A stretch of 64,000 bases of DNA from Sphingomonas sp. (GTDB taxonomy: Bacteria; Pseudomonadota; Alphaproteobacteria; Sphingomonadales; Sphingomonadaceae), in NCBI RefSeq assembly GCF_030145815.1, contig NZ_JAIXHL010000010.1, forward strand, positions 105,830-169,829. The letters run 5' to 3'. How positions within the stretch are numbered: position 1 is the first letter of the stretch; each line of letters opens with the position of its first letter. Both the position numbers and the translations under genes were made by a program. The notes beneath the pieces were generated by a model, which saw nothing but the letters and a program-made list of their open reading frames with translations, made no database searches and was not told the origin of the DNA. This document shows positions 25,579-34,568 of this stretch, in pieces.

Positions 25579-25896
25579 TTACTCCGTTCGCCCTGAGCTT
25601 GTCGAAGGGCCGTTCTTCCCCTTCGCCAACGCCGAAATCAAATTCCAATCGCCGCGGATCAGCGCCATCTTCTTGGCCCGGCTCCATCCCTTGATGCGAC
25701 GTTCCATCACGAACGCCTCATGCCGGGTGGGAAACTCCTCGCACCATACCAGCTTCACCGGCAACAGCTTCGAGGTGAAACCTTCGAACCATCCGCGCTC
25801 ATGCTGCGCCAGGCGGACCTCCAGATTGTCGGTATGCCCGGTATAGAAGGCACCGCCACGACAATGCAGCATATAGGTCCAGAATGGCATCTGCAC
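25579..25896 (-). CDS. small GIY-YIG nuclease inside the rnc-era operon
   Basis: This is a 103-105-residue protein (ATG at 25890, or GTG at 25896). From the ATG, GIY is TYM (5-7), YIG is YTG (16-18), and the catalytic R26 and E63 are in place (LEVRLAQH, VMERRIKGW). It is the single-domain UPF0213-like group, not UvrC or Slx1. The last 13 residues (ending PSTSSGRTE) are encoded by the left repeat arm, and the TAA stop is 2 nt before the era TTG. An inverted copy of the repeat stands between it and rnc. It looks like an insert carried by the repeat; all catalytic residues are kept. Confidence 0.88.
   Translation of the reverse strand: MQMPFWTYMLHCRGGAFYTGHTDNLEVRLAQHERGWFEGFTSKLLPVKLVWCEEFPTRHEAFVMERRIKGWSRAKKMALIRGDWNLISALAKGKNGPSTSSGRTE
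25582..25585 (-). promoter_or_regulatory. era ribosome binding site at the edge of a repeat
   Basis: GGAG is spaced 5 nt from the TTG. It overlaps the last nuclease codons and the outer edge of the repeat arm starting at 25584, so part of the era initiation signal comes from the insert. Confidence 0.6.
25584..25620. repeat. family E repeat arm (left), beside era
   Basis: This contains CCCTGAGCTTGTCGAAGGGC. It is inverted relative to the arm at 25906-25940; about 33 of 35 bases match across the pair. Confidence 0.85.
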
Positions 25897-25905
25897 AGTA
25901 AGAAC

Positions 25906-25940
25906 GAAGAACGGCCCTTCGACAAGCTCAGGGCGAGCGG
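25906..25940. repeat. family E repeat arm (right), beside rnc
   Basis: This contains GCCCTTCGACAAGCTCAGGG, the inverted partner of the arm at 25584. It begins 8 nt after the rnc stop on the coding strand. The two arms enclose the GIY-YIG gene. Confidence 0.85.
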
Positions 25941-25947
25941 GAAGATG

Positions 25948-26616
25948 TCAGCGGGTCAGCCTATCGAGCAACGCCGCCGCCGCCGCGGTCTCGGCTTCCT
26001 GCTTGCTCGACCCCTGGCCCTCGGCTTCGGCCAGCTTGGCGATCTCCGCCTTTACCCGAAAGCGCGGCGCGTGGCCCGGTCCCGAACGCTCGACCAGCAC
26101 ATAGTCCGGCGCGCGGCGGTTGTTCGCCGCCGCCCATTCCTGCAGCGCGGACTTGGGATGCTTGGGCGCCGCCGACTGGCTATCGATCCGGCTGTCCCAC
26201 AGCCGCCGCACCAGCGCACGCGCCGCGTCGAACCCCTGATCGAGGAAGGTCGCGCCGATCAGCGCCTCCATCACATCGCCTAGCACATTGTCGCTGTCCG
26301 ACGCGCCATCGTCGCGCGCCTGCTTGCCCAGCCGCAAATGCGCCGGCACGCCGATCTCGCGCGCCACCTCGGCGCACATCTGTCCGGTGACCAGCGCGTT
26401 GAAGCGCCGCGACAATTTCCCCTCCGGCTCGCCCGGAAACCGCGCATACAGCCATTCGGCCAGCGTCAGCCCGAGCACGCGGTCGCCCAGAAACTCCAGC
26501 CGCTCGTAATTGTCCGCGCCCTGGCTGCCATGCGTCAGCGCACGACGATAGACCGCCAAGTCCTCCGGCGCATGGCCCAGCACCCCGGCCAGCCAGCCGG
26601 GCAGGTCGTCACTCAA
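25948..26616 (-). CDS. rnc: ribonuclease III
   Basis: This encodes 222 residues from a TTG overlapping the lepB stop (TTGA). The RNase III signature ERLEFLGDRVL is at 38-48 with catalytic D45, and the second metal site is in DNVLGDVMEALIGA. A C-terminal dsRNA-binding domain (about 150-220) has KSALQEWAAAN and the AKLAEAEGQGSSKQEAETAAAAALL ending. It cuts double-stranded RNA in rRNA and mRNA maturation. Operon with lepB upstream and era downstream. Confidence 0.95.
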   Translation of the reverse strand: MSDDLPGWLAGVLGHAPEDLAVYRRALTHGSQGADNYERLEFLGDRVLGLTLAEWLYARFPGEPEGKLSRRFNALVTGQMCAEVAREIGVPAHLRLGKQARDDGASDSDNVLGDVMEALIGATFLDQGFDAARALVRRLWDSRIDSQSAAPKHPKSALQEWAAANNRRAPDYVLVERSGPGHAPRFRVKAEIAKLAEAEGQGSSKQEAETAAAAALLDRLTR

Positions 26617-27461
26617 AAGCCTTCCCCGATCCGCTCGAACCGCGCCGCGCTGAACCAGGTCCAGGGCAGCACCCATTGCGCGCTGCCATCGGTCGACCAG
26701 AAATTGACCACCGCCTTGCCCTGAATATTCTCCATCGGGACAAAGCGGATGCCGCCGCGATTGGTGCCGGTCGAATCCATCACCGGCTCGAACCGGCTGT
26801 CGGCGCTGTTGTCGCGATTGTCGCCCATCAGGAAGACATGGCCCGCCGGCACGGTGAAGACCTGGGTATCGTCGCCGGTGGTCGGCCCGGAATCGAGCAC
26901 GTCATAGCTCTTCCCGCCCGGCAGCGTCTCGCGATAGCGCGGGATGCGGCACACCGCCGTGCCATCCGCCGCCGTCTCAAGCGTGTCCGCATCGCACTCG
27001 GCGTTCGGCGTCATCGGCAGCACAAAATCCGCCACGCGCTGCTTGGGAATCGCCTGCCCGTTCAGGATCAGCTGACCGCCGCGCATCTGGACCGTGTCCC
27101 CCGGCACGCCGATCACGCGCTTGATCCAGTCGGTCTTCGCATCCGGCGGCGCCTTGAACACCACCACATCGCCGCGCGCCGGATCCTTGGCAAAGATGCG
27201 CCCCGGGATCAGCGGCAGGCTCCACGGCAGCGAATGCTTCGAATAGCCGTAATTCCACTTGGTGATGAACAGATAGTCGCCGACCAGCAGGCGCGGCAGC
27301 ATCGACCCCGACGGGATGCTGAACGGCGCGAACACGAAACTGCGCACGATGAACACCAGGATCACCAGCTTCACCAGGAAGCTGATCGTATCCCGCAGCT
27401 CGGAGCGCGGCTTCAGGGTCTCGGCGGGGGCGGCGGGCTGCGCCGTGGCGGAATCGTCCAT
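26613..27461 (-). CDS. lepB: signal peptidase I
   Basis: This encodes 282 residues from the ATG at 27461. One N-terminal membrane helix (about 26-45) precedes the catalytic serine S53 in IPSGSM and the lysine K114 in DWIKRVIGVPGD. Box E is GHVFLMGDNRDNSADSR. It cleaves Sec and Tat signal peptides on the outer face of the inner membrane; the many exported proteins of this window are potential substrates. First gene of lepB-rnc-era; a family B repeat lies just upstream. Confidence 0.95.
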   Translation of the reverse strand: MDDSATAQPAAPAETLKPRSELRDTISFLVKLVILVFIVRSFVFAPFSIPSGSMLPRLLVGDYLFITKWNYGYSKHSLPWSLPLIPGRIFAKDPARGDVVVFKAPPDAKTDWIKRVIGVPGDTVQMRGGQLILNGQAIPKQRVADFVLPMTPNAECDADTLETAADGTAVCRIPRYRETLPGGKSYDVLDSGPTTGDDTQVFTVPAGHVFLMGDNRDNSADSRFEPVMDSTGTNRGGIRFVPMENIQGKAVVNFWSTDGSAQWVLPWTWFSAARFERIGEGF

Positions 27462-27514
27462 GGTTCTGCTGTGCTTTGGGTGTGTGGCATCGTCAAGGCA
27501 CCTTTGTTTGGTTT

Positions 27515-27601
27515 GCGGCACCAGCCCGCTCCCCCACCCGGCCACCCATCGGCAGGATATTCTGAAATGGGTGGCCGGGTGGGGGAGCGGGCCGGTGCCG
27601 C
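27515..27601. repeat. inverted palindromic repeat (family B)
   Basis: Inverted 34-bp arms (27515-27548 and 27568-27601) carry CCCGCTCCCCCACCCGGCCA and its complement. It sits between divergent lepB and pgi. Confidence 0.9.
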
Positions 27602-27696
27602 GCTTCGGCAACGCCGAAGCCCAAAACAAACGCCCCCCGCTTTCACTCCCCCACCCATCACGCTACACGCGCCGCGACCCAAAAGGAGACAGGCAC

Positions 27697-29190
27697 ATGG
27701 CGACCCCCGACTGGAGCGCGATCGAATCGCTGCCGCGCACCCCGCTCAAGGACCTGTTCGCCGCCGATCCCAATCGGCTGGCATCGCTCAGCGCCGATGT
27801 CGCGGGCATCCATTTCGACTTTTCCAAGACGCATCTCGACGCCGCCGCGCTCGACGCCTTTACCGCGCTGGCCAAGGCGACCGACCTCACCGCCAAGCGC
27901 GACGCGCTGTTCGCGGGCGAAGCGGTCAACGTCACCGAGGGCCGCGCCGCCGAACACACCGCCGAACGCGGGGAGGGCGCCGAGGACAGCGTCGCCCGCG
28001 CCGCCGCCTATCACGCCCGCATGCGCGGCCTGATCGACGCAATCGAGGCGGAGGCGCTCGGTCCGGTCCGCCACATCCTGCACATCGGCATCGGCGGCTC
28101 CGCGCTCGGGCCGGAGCTGCTGATCGACGCGCTCGGCCGCGACATGGACCGCTATGACGTCGCCATCGTTTCCAACATCGACGGCTGCGCGCTGGAAGAG
28201 GCGATCGACGCGTTCGATCCTCACGCCACGCTGATCGCGATCGCGTCGAAAACCTTCACCACCACCGAAACCCTGCTCAACGCCACCAGCGCGCTCGACT
28301 GGATGCGCGAACATGGGGTCGAGGATCCCTATGGCCGCGTGATCGCGCTCACCGCTGCGCCGGACAAGGCGGTCGAATGGGGCGTCGACGAAACCCGCAT
28401 CCTGCCGTTCGCCGAATCGGTCGGCGGGCGCTATTCCTTGTGGTCGTCGATCGGCTTCCCCGCCGCGATCGCGCTTGGCTGGGACGCGTTCGAAGCGATG
28501 CTCGATGGCGCGGCCGAAATGGACCGCCATTTCCGCCTGACCGATCTGCGCAGCAACGCCCCCGTGCTCGCCGCCTTCGCCGACCTTTATTACACCCAGA
28601 ATCGCGGCGCCCAGACGCGCGGCGTGTTCGCCTATGACGAGCGCCTGCGCCTCCTCCCCAGCTATCTCCAGCAGCTCGAGATGGAATCGAACGGCAAGTC
28701 GGTCACCGCCGACGGCCAGCCGGTCGGCCGCGCTACGGCACCAATCACCTGGGGCGGCGTCGGCACCGATGCGCAGCACGCGGTGTTCCAACTGCTGCAC
28801 CAGGGCACCCACCTGATCCCGCTCGAATTCCTCGCCGTCATCGAGGGCGGCGACACGCTGGCCGAGGATCATCACCGTGCGCTGCTGCTCAACTGCTTCG
28901 CGCAGGGTGCGGCACTGATGGCCGGTCGCGCCAATGCCGATCCCGCCCGCGCCTATGCCGGCGACCGCCCGTCGATGACGCTCCTGCTCGACGAACTCGA
29001 TCCCCGCACGCTTGGCGCGCTGATCGCCTTCTACGAACACCGCACCTTCGTCAGCGCGGCGCTGCTCGGGATCAACCCGTTCGACCAGTTCGGCGTCGAG
29101 CTCGGCAAGGAAATGGCCAAGGCGGCGGAGCGCGGCGGACAGGAGTTCGACCCCTCCACCGACGACCTCATCCGGCGGGCGTTCGGCTGA
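27697..29190 (+). CDS. pgi: glucose-6-phosphate isomerase
   Basis: This encodes 497 residues from the ATG at 27697, behind AAGGAGA. PGI family segments are present: IGIGGSALGPELLIDAL (substrate phosphate loop), SKTFTTTETL, GGRYSLWSSIGFP and a C-terminal NPFDQFGVELGK. It interconverts glucose-6-P and fructose-6-P, in sphingomonads mainly feeding Entner-Doudoroff and cell-wall sugar routes (glmM is also in this window). It is somewhat shorter than the 549-residue E. coli enzyme. The TGA overlaps the next ATG by one base. Confidence 0.95.
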   Translation: MATPDWSAIESLPRTPLKDLFAADPNRLASLSADVAGIHFDFSKTHLDAAALDAFTALAKATDLTAKRDALFAGEAVNVTEGRAAEHTAERGEGAEDSVARAAAYHARMRGLIDAIEAEALGPVRHILHIGIGGSALGPELLIDALGRDMDRYDVAIVSNIDGCALEEAIDAFDPHATLIAIASKTFTTTETLLNATSALDWMREHGVEDPYGRVIALTAAPDKAVEWGVDETRILPFAESVGGRYSLWSSIGFPAAIALGWDAFEAMLDGAAEMDRHFRLTDLRSNAPVLAAFADLYYTQNRGAQTRGVFAYDERLRLLPSYLQQLEMESNGKSVTADGQPVGRATAPITWGGVGTDAQHAVFQLLHQGTHLIPLEFLAVIEGGDTLAEDHHRALLLNCFAQGAALMAGRANADPARAYAGDRPSMTLLLDELDPRTLGALIAFYEHRTFVSAALLGINPFDQFGVELGKEMAKAAERGGQEFDPSTDDLIRRAFG

Positions 29191-29486
29191 TGTCCGACGA
29201 AGACTATGTCTATGACGAGGCGAGCGGCGAATGGGTCCCCGCGTCGCAACTCGCAGCGTCTGCTGAGGAAGTGGTCGAAGTCCGCGACTCGGTCGGCAAC
29301 CTCCTCGCCGACGGCGATCAGGTGACGCTGATCAAGGACCTGACCGTCAAAGGCGCAGGGCAAACCCTCAAGCGCGGCACCCTGATCAAATCGATCCGCC
29401 TGACCGGCGACCCGCAGGAGATCGACTGCAAGTTCGACGGCATCAAGGGACTGGTGCTGAGGGCGGAGTTTGTGCGGAAGCGGTGA
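29190..29486 (+). CDS. PhnA/YjdM-domain protein lacking the zinc ribbon
   Basis: This is a 98-residue protein. Residues 28-98 match the PhnA C-terminal domain (VVEVRDSVGNLLADGDQV, TLIKDLTVKGAG, IDCKFDGIKGLVLRAEFVRK). In YjdM/PhnA proteins a zinc ribbon with four cysteines comes first. Here that part is shrunk to YVYDEASGEWVPASQ and has no cysteine. It is named after a phosphonate cluster, but the cellular role of the family is unsettled. It is translationally linked to pgi (1-nt overlap). Confidence 0.8.
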   Translation: MSDEDYVYDEASGEWVPASQLAASAEEVVEVRDSVGNLLADGDQVTLIKDLTVKGAGQTLKRGTLIKSIRLTGDPQEIDCKFDGIKGLVLRAEFVRKR

Positions 29487-29518
29487 GATAAGCAGCGATA
29501 GCAGACGTAAACGCGCAA

Positions 29519-29998
29519 TTAGAGCGCGGCAGAAGCCATCACATAAATGCTTGTCGGCTCCCGATCCAAGAAGAGCACGATAGGCTGCTTCGTAAATGCG
29601 AAGCAGCCGAGTCCCCCTGCAAAAACGTGGAGATCGTTCCCGCTCCACCTCACCTTCAATGTCGGGGCAGGTGTCGGAAACACGGCTCGCACTAAGTAGG
29701 GGCGAAGGCGGCGACCGGTTGACGGCGGTACATTCGCACGCCCTAAAAATTTGACGACGCTACTTGGACTTAGAGCCACAGCATCGCGCTTTTCGAGCAT
29801 AGCCTCTGCCGTGGAGACGCTCCGACTCACAGGCTGCACGAGAGAGCCGTTAACTTCGGCCCCATCCTGCCACGCCGCAGGCTTTCGCAGCCACTCGTTC
29901 TTCATCGAAGCGCGACACTGCGTCTGTGCTTCGGCGGCGCGCGGCACGCCATTAACCGCCAAGGTCAGCACGACACCCACGAGAATTCGCAACTGCAT
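29519..29998 (-). CDS. exported protein of unknown function, atypical composition
   Basis: This is a 159-residue protein with a signal peptide (MQLRILVGVVLTLAVNGVPRAAEA). The mature part includes two cysteines (QCRASM, GLGCFAF) that could form a disulfide. The coding region is noticeably poorer in GC than its neighbours and uses codons such as AAA, ATA and AGT that they avoid, which hints at acquisition from elsewhere. I do not recognise the family. Confidence 0.6.
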   Translation of the reverse strand: MQLRILVGVVLTLAVNGVPRAAEAQTQCRASMKNEWLRKPAAWQDGAEVNGSLVQPVSRSVSTAEAMLEKRDAVALSPSSVVKFLGRANVPPSTGRRLRPYLVRAVFPTPAPTLKVRWSGNDLHVFAGGLGCFAFTKQPIVLFLDREPTSIYVMASAAL

Positions 29999-30148
29999 TC
30001 ATTATTTTTCGCACTTGGAAAGTGTGTTGTCTACCGCACGGCGACCCCGGCACAGGCTGAGGCGATAAGCAAGGGGACCCACCCCCTCCGTTGGCAATCC
30101 CACCCCAGCCCCCTATCTCCCGCTCCGACGACCCAACAGGAGCCCCCA

Positions 30149-31495
30149 ATGCCCGATTACGACTACGACCTCTTCGTCATCGGTGCAGGCTCCGGCGGCG
30201 TCCGCGCGAGCCGCGTTGCCGCCGCCCACGGCGCGAAGGTCGCGATTGCCGAGGAATATCGTGTCGGCGGCACCTGTGTCATCCGCGGCTGCGTGCCCAA
30301 GAAGCTGCTCGTCTATGGCGCGCATTTCGCCGAGGATCTGCACGACGCGCGCCGCTTTGGCTGGAACGTGCCCGAATGCGACTTCGACTGGACCGTCCTG
30401 CGCGACAATGTCCTGTCGGAGGTCGACCGGCTCAACGGGGCTTACACCAACACGCTCGACAGCCACGGGGTCGAGATCGTCCACGAACGCGCCACCGTCT
30501 CCGGCCCGAACCAAGTCACGCTGGCGAGCGGCCGCACGATCACCGCAGGCAAGATCCTGATCGCGGTCGGCGCGCGTCCGCTGGTCCCTGCCTGCCCCGG
30601 CCACGAACATGGCATCACCTCGAACGAGGTGTTCCACCTCGACGCGCTGCCCAAGCGGGTGCTGATCGCGGGCGCGGGCTATATCGCCAACGAATTCGCC
30701 GGCATCTTCAACGAATTCGGCAGCAAGGTGACGCTGATCAACCGCTCGGATGTCATCCTGCGCGGCTATGACGAGCAGATCCGCGACCGGCTGCTGCAGA
30801 TTTCGATGACCAAGGGCATCGATTTCCGCTTCCACGCCGAATTCCGCGGGATCGAGAAGAACGCCGACGGCAGCCTCAAGGTCAGCATGACCAACCATGA
30901 CGATATGGAGGTCGACTGCGTCCTCTTCGCCACCGGGCGTGTCCCCAATACCGATGGCCTGGGCCTCGCCGAGGCCGGGGTCGAGCTGGATGCGAAGGGC
31001 GCGATCGTGGTCGGCGCGGACAACAAGTCGAGCGTCGAATCGATCTATGCCGTCGGCGACGTCACCAACCGCGTCCAGCTCACCCCCGTCGCAATCCGTG
31101 AGGGGCAGGCGTTCGCCGACACCGTGTTCGGCAACAAGCCGACCACCGTCGACTATGGCTGCATCCCCTCCGCCGTGTTCAGCCACCCGCCGATCGCCGG
31201 CGTGGGCATGACCGAGAGCGAGGCGAAGCAGAAATTCGGCGCGGTAAAGGTCTACACGTCGGACTTCCGCGCAATGAAGAATGTCCTGGCGAACCGCAAC
31301 GAACGCGCGCTGTACAAGATGATCTGCGAGCCCAATTCGGGCAAGGTATTGGGCCTCCACATGATCGGCCCCGACGCGCCCGAAATCCTTCAGGCAGCTG
31401 CAGTCGCGGTCAAGGCGGGCCTGACCAAGGACGATTTCGACCAGACCGTCGCGCTGCACCCGTCGATGGCCGAAGAACTTGTGCTGATGAAATAG
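30149..31495 (+). CDS. gor: glutathione-disulfide reductase
   Basis: This is a 448-residue flavoprotein disulfide reductase. FAD binding is GAGSGGVRASRVAA (12-25). The redox pair is C43/C48 in GGTCVIRGCVPKK. The NAD(P)-binding GAGYIANEFAG is followed by NRSDVILRGYD, whose arginines suggest NADPH. The C-terminal catalytic H-E pair is in LHPSMAEELV. The RGCVPKKLL variant of the active site is the plant/alphaproteobacterial Gor type. It keeps glutathione reduced in the cytoplasm. Confidence 0.93.
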   Translation: MPDYDYDLFVIGAGSGGVRASRVAAAHGAKVAIAEEYRVGGTCVIRGCVPKKLLVYGAHFAEDLHDARRFGWNVPECDFDWTVLRDNVLSEVDRLNGAYTNTLDSHGVEIVHERATVSGPNQVTLASGRTITAGKILIAVGARPLVPACPGHEHGITSNEVFHLDALPKRVLIAGAGYIANEFAGIFNEFGSKVTLINRSDVILRGYDEQIRDRLLQISMTKGIDFRFHAEFRGIEKNADGSLKVSMTNHDDMEVDCVLFATGRVPNTDGLGLAEAGVELDAKGAIVVGADNKSSVESIYAVGDVTNRVQLTPVAIREGQAFADTVFGNKPTTVDYGCIPSAVFSHPPIAGVGMTESEAKQKFGAVKVYTSDFRAMKNVLANRNERALYKMICEPNSGKVLGLHMIGPDAPEILQAAAVAVKAGLTKDDFDQTVALHPSMAEELVLMK

Positions 31496-31498
31496 CCC

Positions 31499-31572
31499 GT
31501 CACCCCAGCGCAAGCTGGGGTCTCAGGCGGCAGGCGAATCCCTCGCGAGACCCCAGCTTGCGCTGGGGTGAC
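31499..31572. repeat. inverted palindromic repeat (family A)
   Basis: Perfect 26-bp inverted arms (31499-31524, 31547-31572) read GTCACCCCAGCGCAAGCTGG and continue to TCTC. It fills the gap between the convergent gor and symporter stop codons and may serve both as terminator. Confidence 0.92.
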
Positions 31573-31577
31573 GGTTA

Positions 31578-32837
31578 TTACTCGGCGCGCAACAACGCAT
31601 CCGCCTCGCTGTCCGCCTCGCCCTCACCGGCAATCGCCCGCGTCGCGCCCACATCCATCGCGACATTGCCAAGCGTGCGGAAGATGTCCGGAATCGTCTC
31701 GACCGCAACCAGCAGCCCCAGTGGCGCGATCGGCACGCCCATCGCGATGGCGATCGGCGCGATCGACGAGACGAAGCTGATCGTCCCCGGCAGCCCCACC
31801 GCGCCCATCGTCGTGATCGCCGCCGCTGCCCAGCCCGCGGCGATCTGTCCCGCGGTCAGCTCGATCCCGAACCAGTGCGCGACATAGATCGCGACGGCAA
31901 AGTTCATCGCCGGCCCGGTCCAGCGGAACAGCGCCACCGCCAGCGGCAGCACCACGCCCGCGCGCGCCACCGGTACGCCCAGCGATTCGGTCGAGCGCAG
32001 CATCGCGGGCAGGCTGGCGAGCGAGCTTTGCGTCGATGCCGCCACCACCTGACTCGGCACGATCGCGCGGATGAACCGCCCCGGCGCCACCTTCGCCACG
32101 CCCCAGGCGAACGGCACCGCGAGCAGCCACAGCACCACGCCGACCGTGCACAGGATCGCGACATAATGCAGCAGCGCCCCGAACGCCGACGTCCCCGCCC
32201 GCGCGCCGACGACATAGGCGAGCGCCCCGACCCCGATCGGGCCCAGCCACAGCACCCAGTTGATCACGACCAGCATCGCATTGCCGATCGCCTGGAAAAA
32301 CCCGGTCAGCCGCTCGCGCTCCTCGACCGGCAACCGCGTGATCGCAAAGGCGAACACGGTGGTGAACAGGATCATCGGCAGAAACGCATCATTGACCGCC
32401 GACGCGATCGGGTTCGACGGCACCAAGGCGACGAGGAAGGCGGAGAAGGGTGGAATCTCGCCGGTCGGCGGCGCCGTGCCCAGTGCCTCGCTCAACGCCG
32501 TGCCAAGATCCGCGCCCAGCGGAAACGCCGACAACAGCCCCAGCGCAATCGCTCCACCCAGCGCCGAGGAAATCCACAACAATATGATGAAGGTAATGAA
32601 CGCCCGCGTCGCCAGCGTGCTCGCCCGCGCCGCCTCCGCCGTCGCCGCAATGCCGGTGATCAGCAGCGACACGACCAACGGCACGATCGTCATCTGCAGC
32701 GCGTGCAGCCACATCGTGCCGATCGGCTGGACCCAATCGGCGGCGACCAGCGCGCGCTCCGGCGCCAGCGCGGCGGCGATCACCCCGATGGCCAGCGCCA
32801 GAATCAGTGCAACGAAGATACGGGTTGCTTGCGACAT
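31578..32837 (-). CDS. dicarboxylate/amino acid:cation symporter (DAACS family)
   Basis: This is a 419-residue polytopic protein of the GltP/DctA fold. Signatures are the serine-rich re-entrant hairpin AASTQSSLASLPAML and the TM7 region GPAMNFAVAIYVAHWFG. The second hairpin region is TTMGAVGLPGTISF, near the substrate site. It takes up C4-dicarboxylates or acidic/neutral amino acids with Na+ or H+; the substrate cannot be fixed. The NMDGT motif of classical members reads NFAVA here, so substrate or coupling may differ. Confidence 0.88.
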   Translation of the reverse strand: MSQATRIFVALILALAIGVIAAALAPERALVAADWVQPIGTMWLHALQMTIVPLVVSLLITGIAATAEAARASTLATRAFITFIILLWISSALGGAIALGLLSAFPLGADLGTALSEALGTAPPTGEIPPFSAFLVALVPSNPIASAVNDAFLPMILFTTVFAFAITRLPVEERERLTGFFQAIGNAMLVVINWVLWLGPIGVGALAYVVGARAGTSAFGALLHYVAILCTVGVVLWLLAVPFAWGVAKVAPGRFIRAIVPSQVVAASTQSSLASLPAMLRSTESLGVPVARAGVVLPLAVALFRWTGPAMNFAVAIYVAHWFGIELTAGQIAAGWAAAAITTMGAVGLPGTISFVSSIAPIAIAMGVPIAPLGLLVAVETIPDIFRTLGNVAMDVGATRAIAGEGEADSEADALLRAE

Positions 32838-32909
32838 GCTCGCCCTTGCGAAAAAGCGGCGCTATGACCGCGCCACGTGAAGTTGGGCAACGTCGCAAAG
32901 CAGGCGGAT

Positions 32910-34250
32910 ATGGCAAGAAAATATTTCGGAACGGACGGAATCCGCGGCGCGACCAATGCGGGCCACATGACGGCGGCGATGGCGATGAAGGTCGGCATGG
33001 CGGCCGGCAAGCATTTCGTGCGCGGCGATCACCGCCATCGTGTGGTGATCGGCAAGGACACTCGTCTGTCCGGCTACATGATCGAAAACGCACTCGTCGC
33101 GGGCTTCACCAGCGTCGGCATGGACGTGACCTTGGTCGGCCCGATGCCGACGCCCGCGGTGGCGATGCTCACCCATTCGATGCGCGCCGACCTCGGCGTG
33201 ATGATCTCGGCCAGCCATAACCCCTATGCCGACAACGGCATCAAGCTGTTCGGCCCCGATGGCTATAAATTGTCGGACGAGGATGAAGCGGCGATCGAGG
33301 CGCTGATCGACGCCGAGGTCGAGCTCGCCCCCTCGTCCGAGATCGGCCGCGTCCGCCGGGTCGATGACGTGAAGGGCCGCTACATCCACTTCGCCAAGGC
33401 GACCTTCCCCGCCGACCTCAGCCTCGACGGGCTCAAGGTCGTGGTCGATTGCGCCAATGGCGCCGCCTATCAGGTCGCACCCTCCGCGCTGTGGGAGCTG
33501 GGCGCCGAAGTCGTCGCGATCGGCGTCTCGCCCAATGGCAAGAATATCAACGACCAGGTCGGCTCCACCGCGCCGCTCACCCTGTGCGAGACGGTCGTCG
33601 CATCGGGCGCGCATATCGGCATCGCGCTCGACGGCGACGCCGATCGGCTGATCGTCGCGGATGAGCATGGCCAGGTCGTCGATGGCGATCAGCTGATGGC
33701 GGCGATCGCCGGTGGCTGGGCGCGCCAGGGTCGGCTCGCGGGCGGCGGGCTGGTCGCCACGGTCATGTCCAACCTCGGCCTCGAACGCCATCTCGCCGCG
33801 CAGGGCCTCGGCCTCGTCCGCACCAAGGTCGGCGACCGCCACGTCCTCGAAAAGATGCGCGCCTCGGGCTATAATGTCGGCGGCGAACAGTCCGGGCACA
33901 TCATCCTGTCCGACTATGCCACCACCGGCGACGGCCTGATCGCCGCGCTGCAGATCCTTGCCGAGATCGTCCGTGCCGGCGCCCCGGCGAGCGAAGTGCT
34001 CCACCGCTTCGACCCGCTGCCCCAGCTGTTGAAGAATGTCCGCTTCTCCGGCGGCAAGCCGCTCGAACATGGCGCGGTGCAGGAGGCGATCGCCGCAGCG
34101 GAGGCTGAACTGGAAGGCACCGGCCGCCTCGTCATCCGCCCCTCGGGCACCGAACCGGTGATCCGCGTGATGGCCGAGGGTGAGGATATGGCACAGGTCG
34201 AGGCGGTGGTGGACCGCATCTGCGACGCGGTGCGCGCGGCGGCGGCCTGA
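32910..34250 (+). CDS. glmM: phosphoglucosamine mutase
   Basis: This encodes 446 residues from the ATG at 32910. It opens [10 protein letters not shown], has the phosphoserine loop ISASHNP with S102 as in E. coli GlmM, the metal loop DGDADR, and C-terminal [12 protein letters not shown]. It converts glucosamine-6-P to glucosamine-1-P for UDP-GlcNAc and so for peptidoglycan and lipopolysaccharide. It is followed at 5 nt by a YdeI-like gene and then a 2OG oxygenase gene. Confidence 0.95.
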   Translation: MARKYFGTDGIRGATNAGHMTAAMAMKVGMAAGKHFVRGDHRHRVVIGKDTRLSGYMIENALVAGFTSVGMDVTLVGPMPTPAVAMLTHSMRADLGVMISASHNPYADNGIKLFGPDGYKLSDEDEAAIEALIDAEVELAPSSEIGRVRRVDDVKGRYIHFAKATFPADLSLDGLKVVVDCANGAAYQVAPSALWELGAEVVAIGVSPNGKNINDQVGSTAPLTLCETVVASGAHIGIALDGDADRLIVADEHGQVVDGDQLMAAIAGGWARQGRLAGGGLVATVMSNLGLERHLAAQGLGLVRTKVGDRHVLEKMRASGYNVGGEQSGHIILSDYATTGDGLIAALQILAEIVRAGAPASEVLHRFDPLPQLLKNVRFSGGKPLEHGAVQEAIAAAEAELEGTGRLVIRPSGTEPVIRVMAEGEDMAQVEAVVDRICDAVRAAAA

Positions 34251-34255
34251 GCGCG

Positions 34256-34567
34256 ATGGCCGCCGCCATCGCCCCCGGCACGGTGCATCCGGTCTCGGAC
34301 GATGTCGCGGCGGCACTGCGCGCGGATGCCGATCTGCTGGTGCGCTGGGAAAGCCTGACCCCGCTCGGGCGCAACGAATTTCTCTGCTGGATCGAGGATG
34401 CGAAGCAGGCCGCGACCCGCACCCGCCGGATCGAACGGATGGGCGACGAGCTGCGCGCGGGCAAGCGCCGCCCCTGCTGCTGGGCCGGCTGCATCCATCG
34501 CACCGACAAGGCACCGGGCCCGTGGCAACAGGCCGTCCTGATCGACGGCACGGCGGCAAAGCGGTAG
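34256..34567 (+). CDS. YdeI/OmpD-associated family protein (short)
   Basis: This is a 103-residue protein with the family's C-terminal pattern: WESLTPLGRNEFLCWIEDAK, TRTRRIERMGDEL and GKRRPCCW. The family is defined by this motif in YdeI, and its biochemical role is unclear. Two cysteines plus CIHR suggest possible metal binding, which is speculative. It is packed between glmM and the oxygenase gene. Confidence 0.75.
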   Translation: MAAAIAPGTVHPVSDDVAAALRADADLLVRWESLTPLGRNEFLCWIEDAKQAATRTRRIERMGDELRAGKRRPCCWAGCIHRTDKAPGPWQQAVLIDGTAAKR

Positions 34568-34568
34568 C

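Noticed and set aside
25577..25687. Longer N-terminus for Era starting at 25687
   Set aside because: Those codons are an alternate frame of the nuclease tail and repeat (FDKLRANG), and Era homologues start where the TTG places it.
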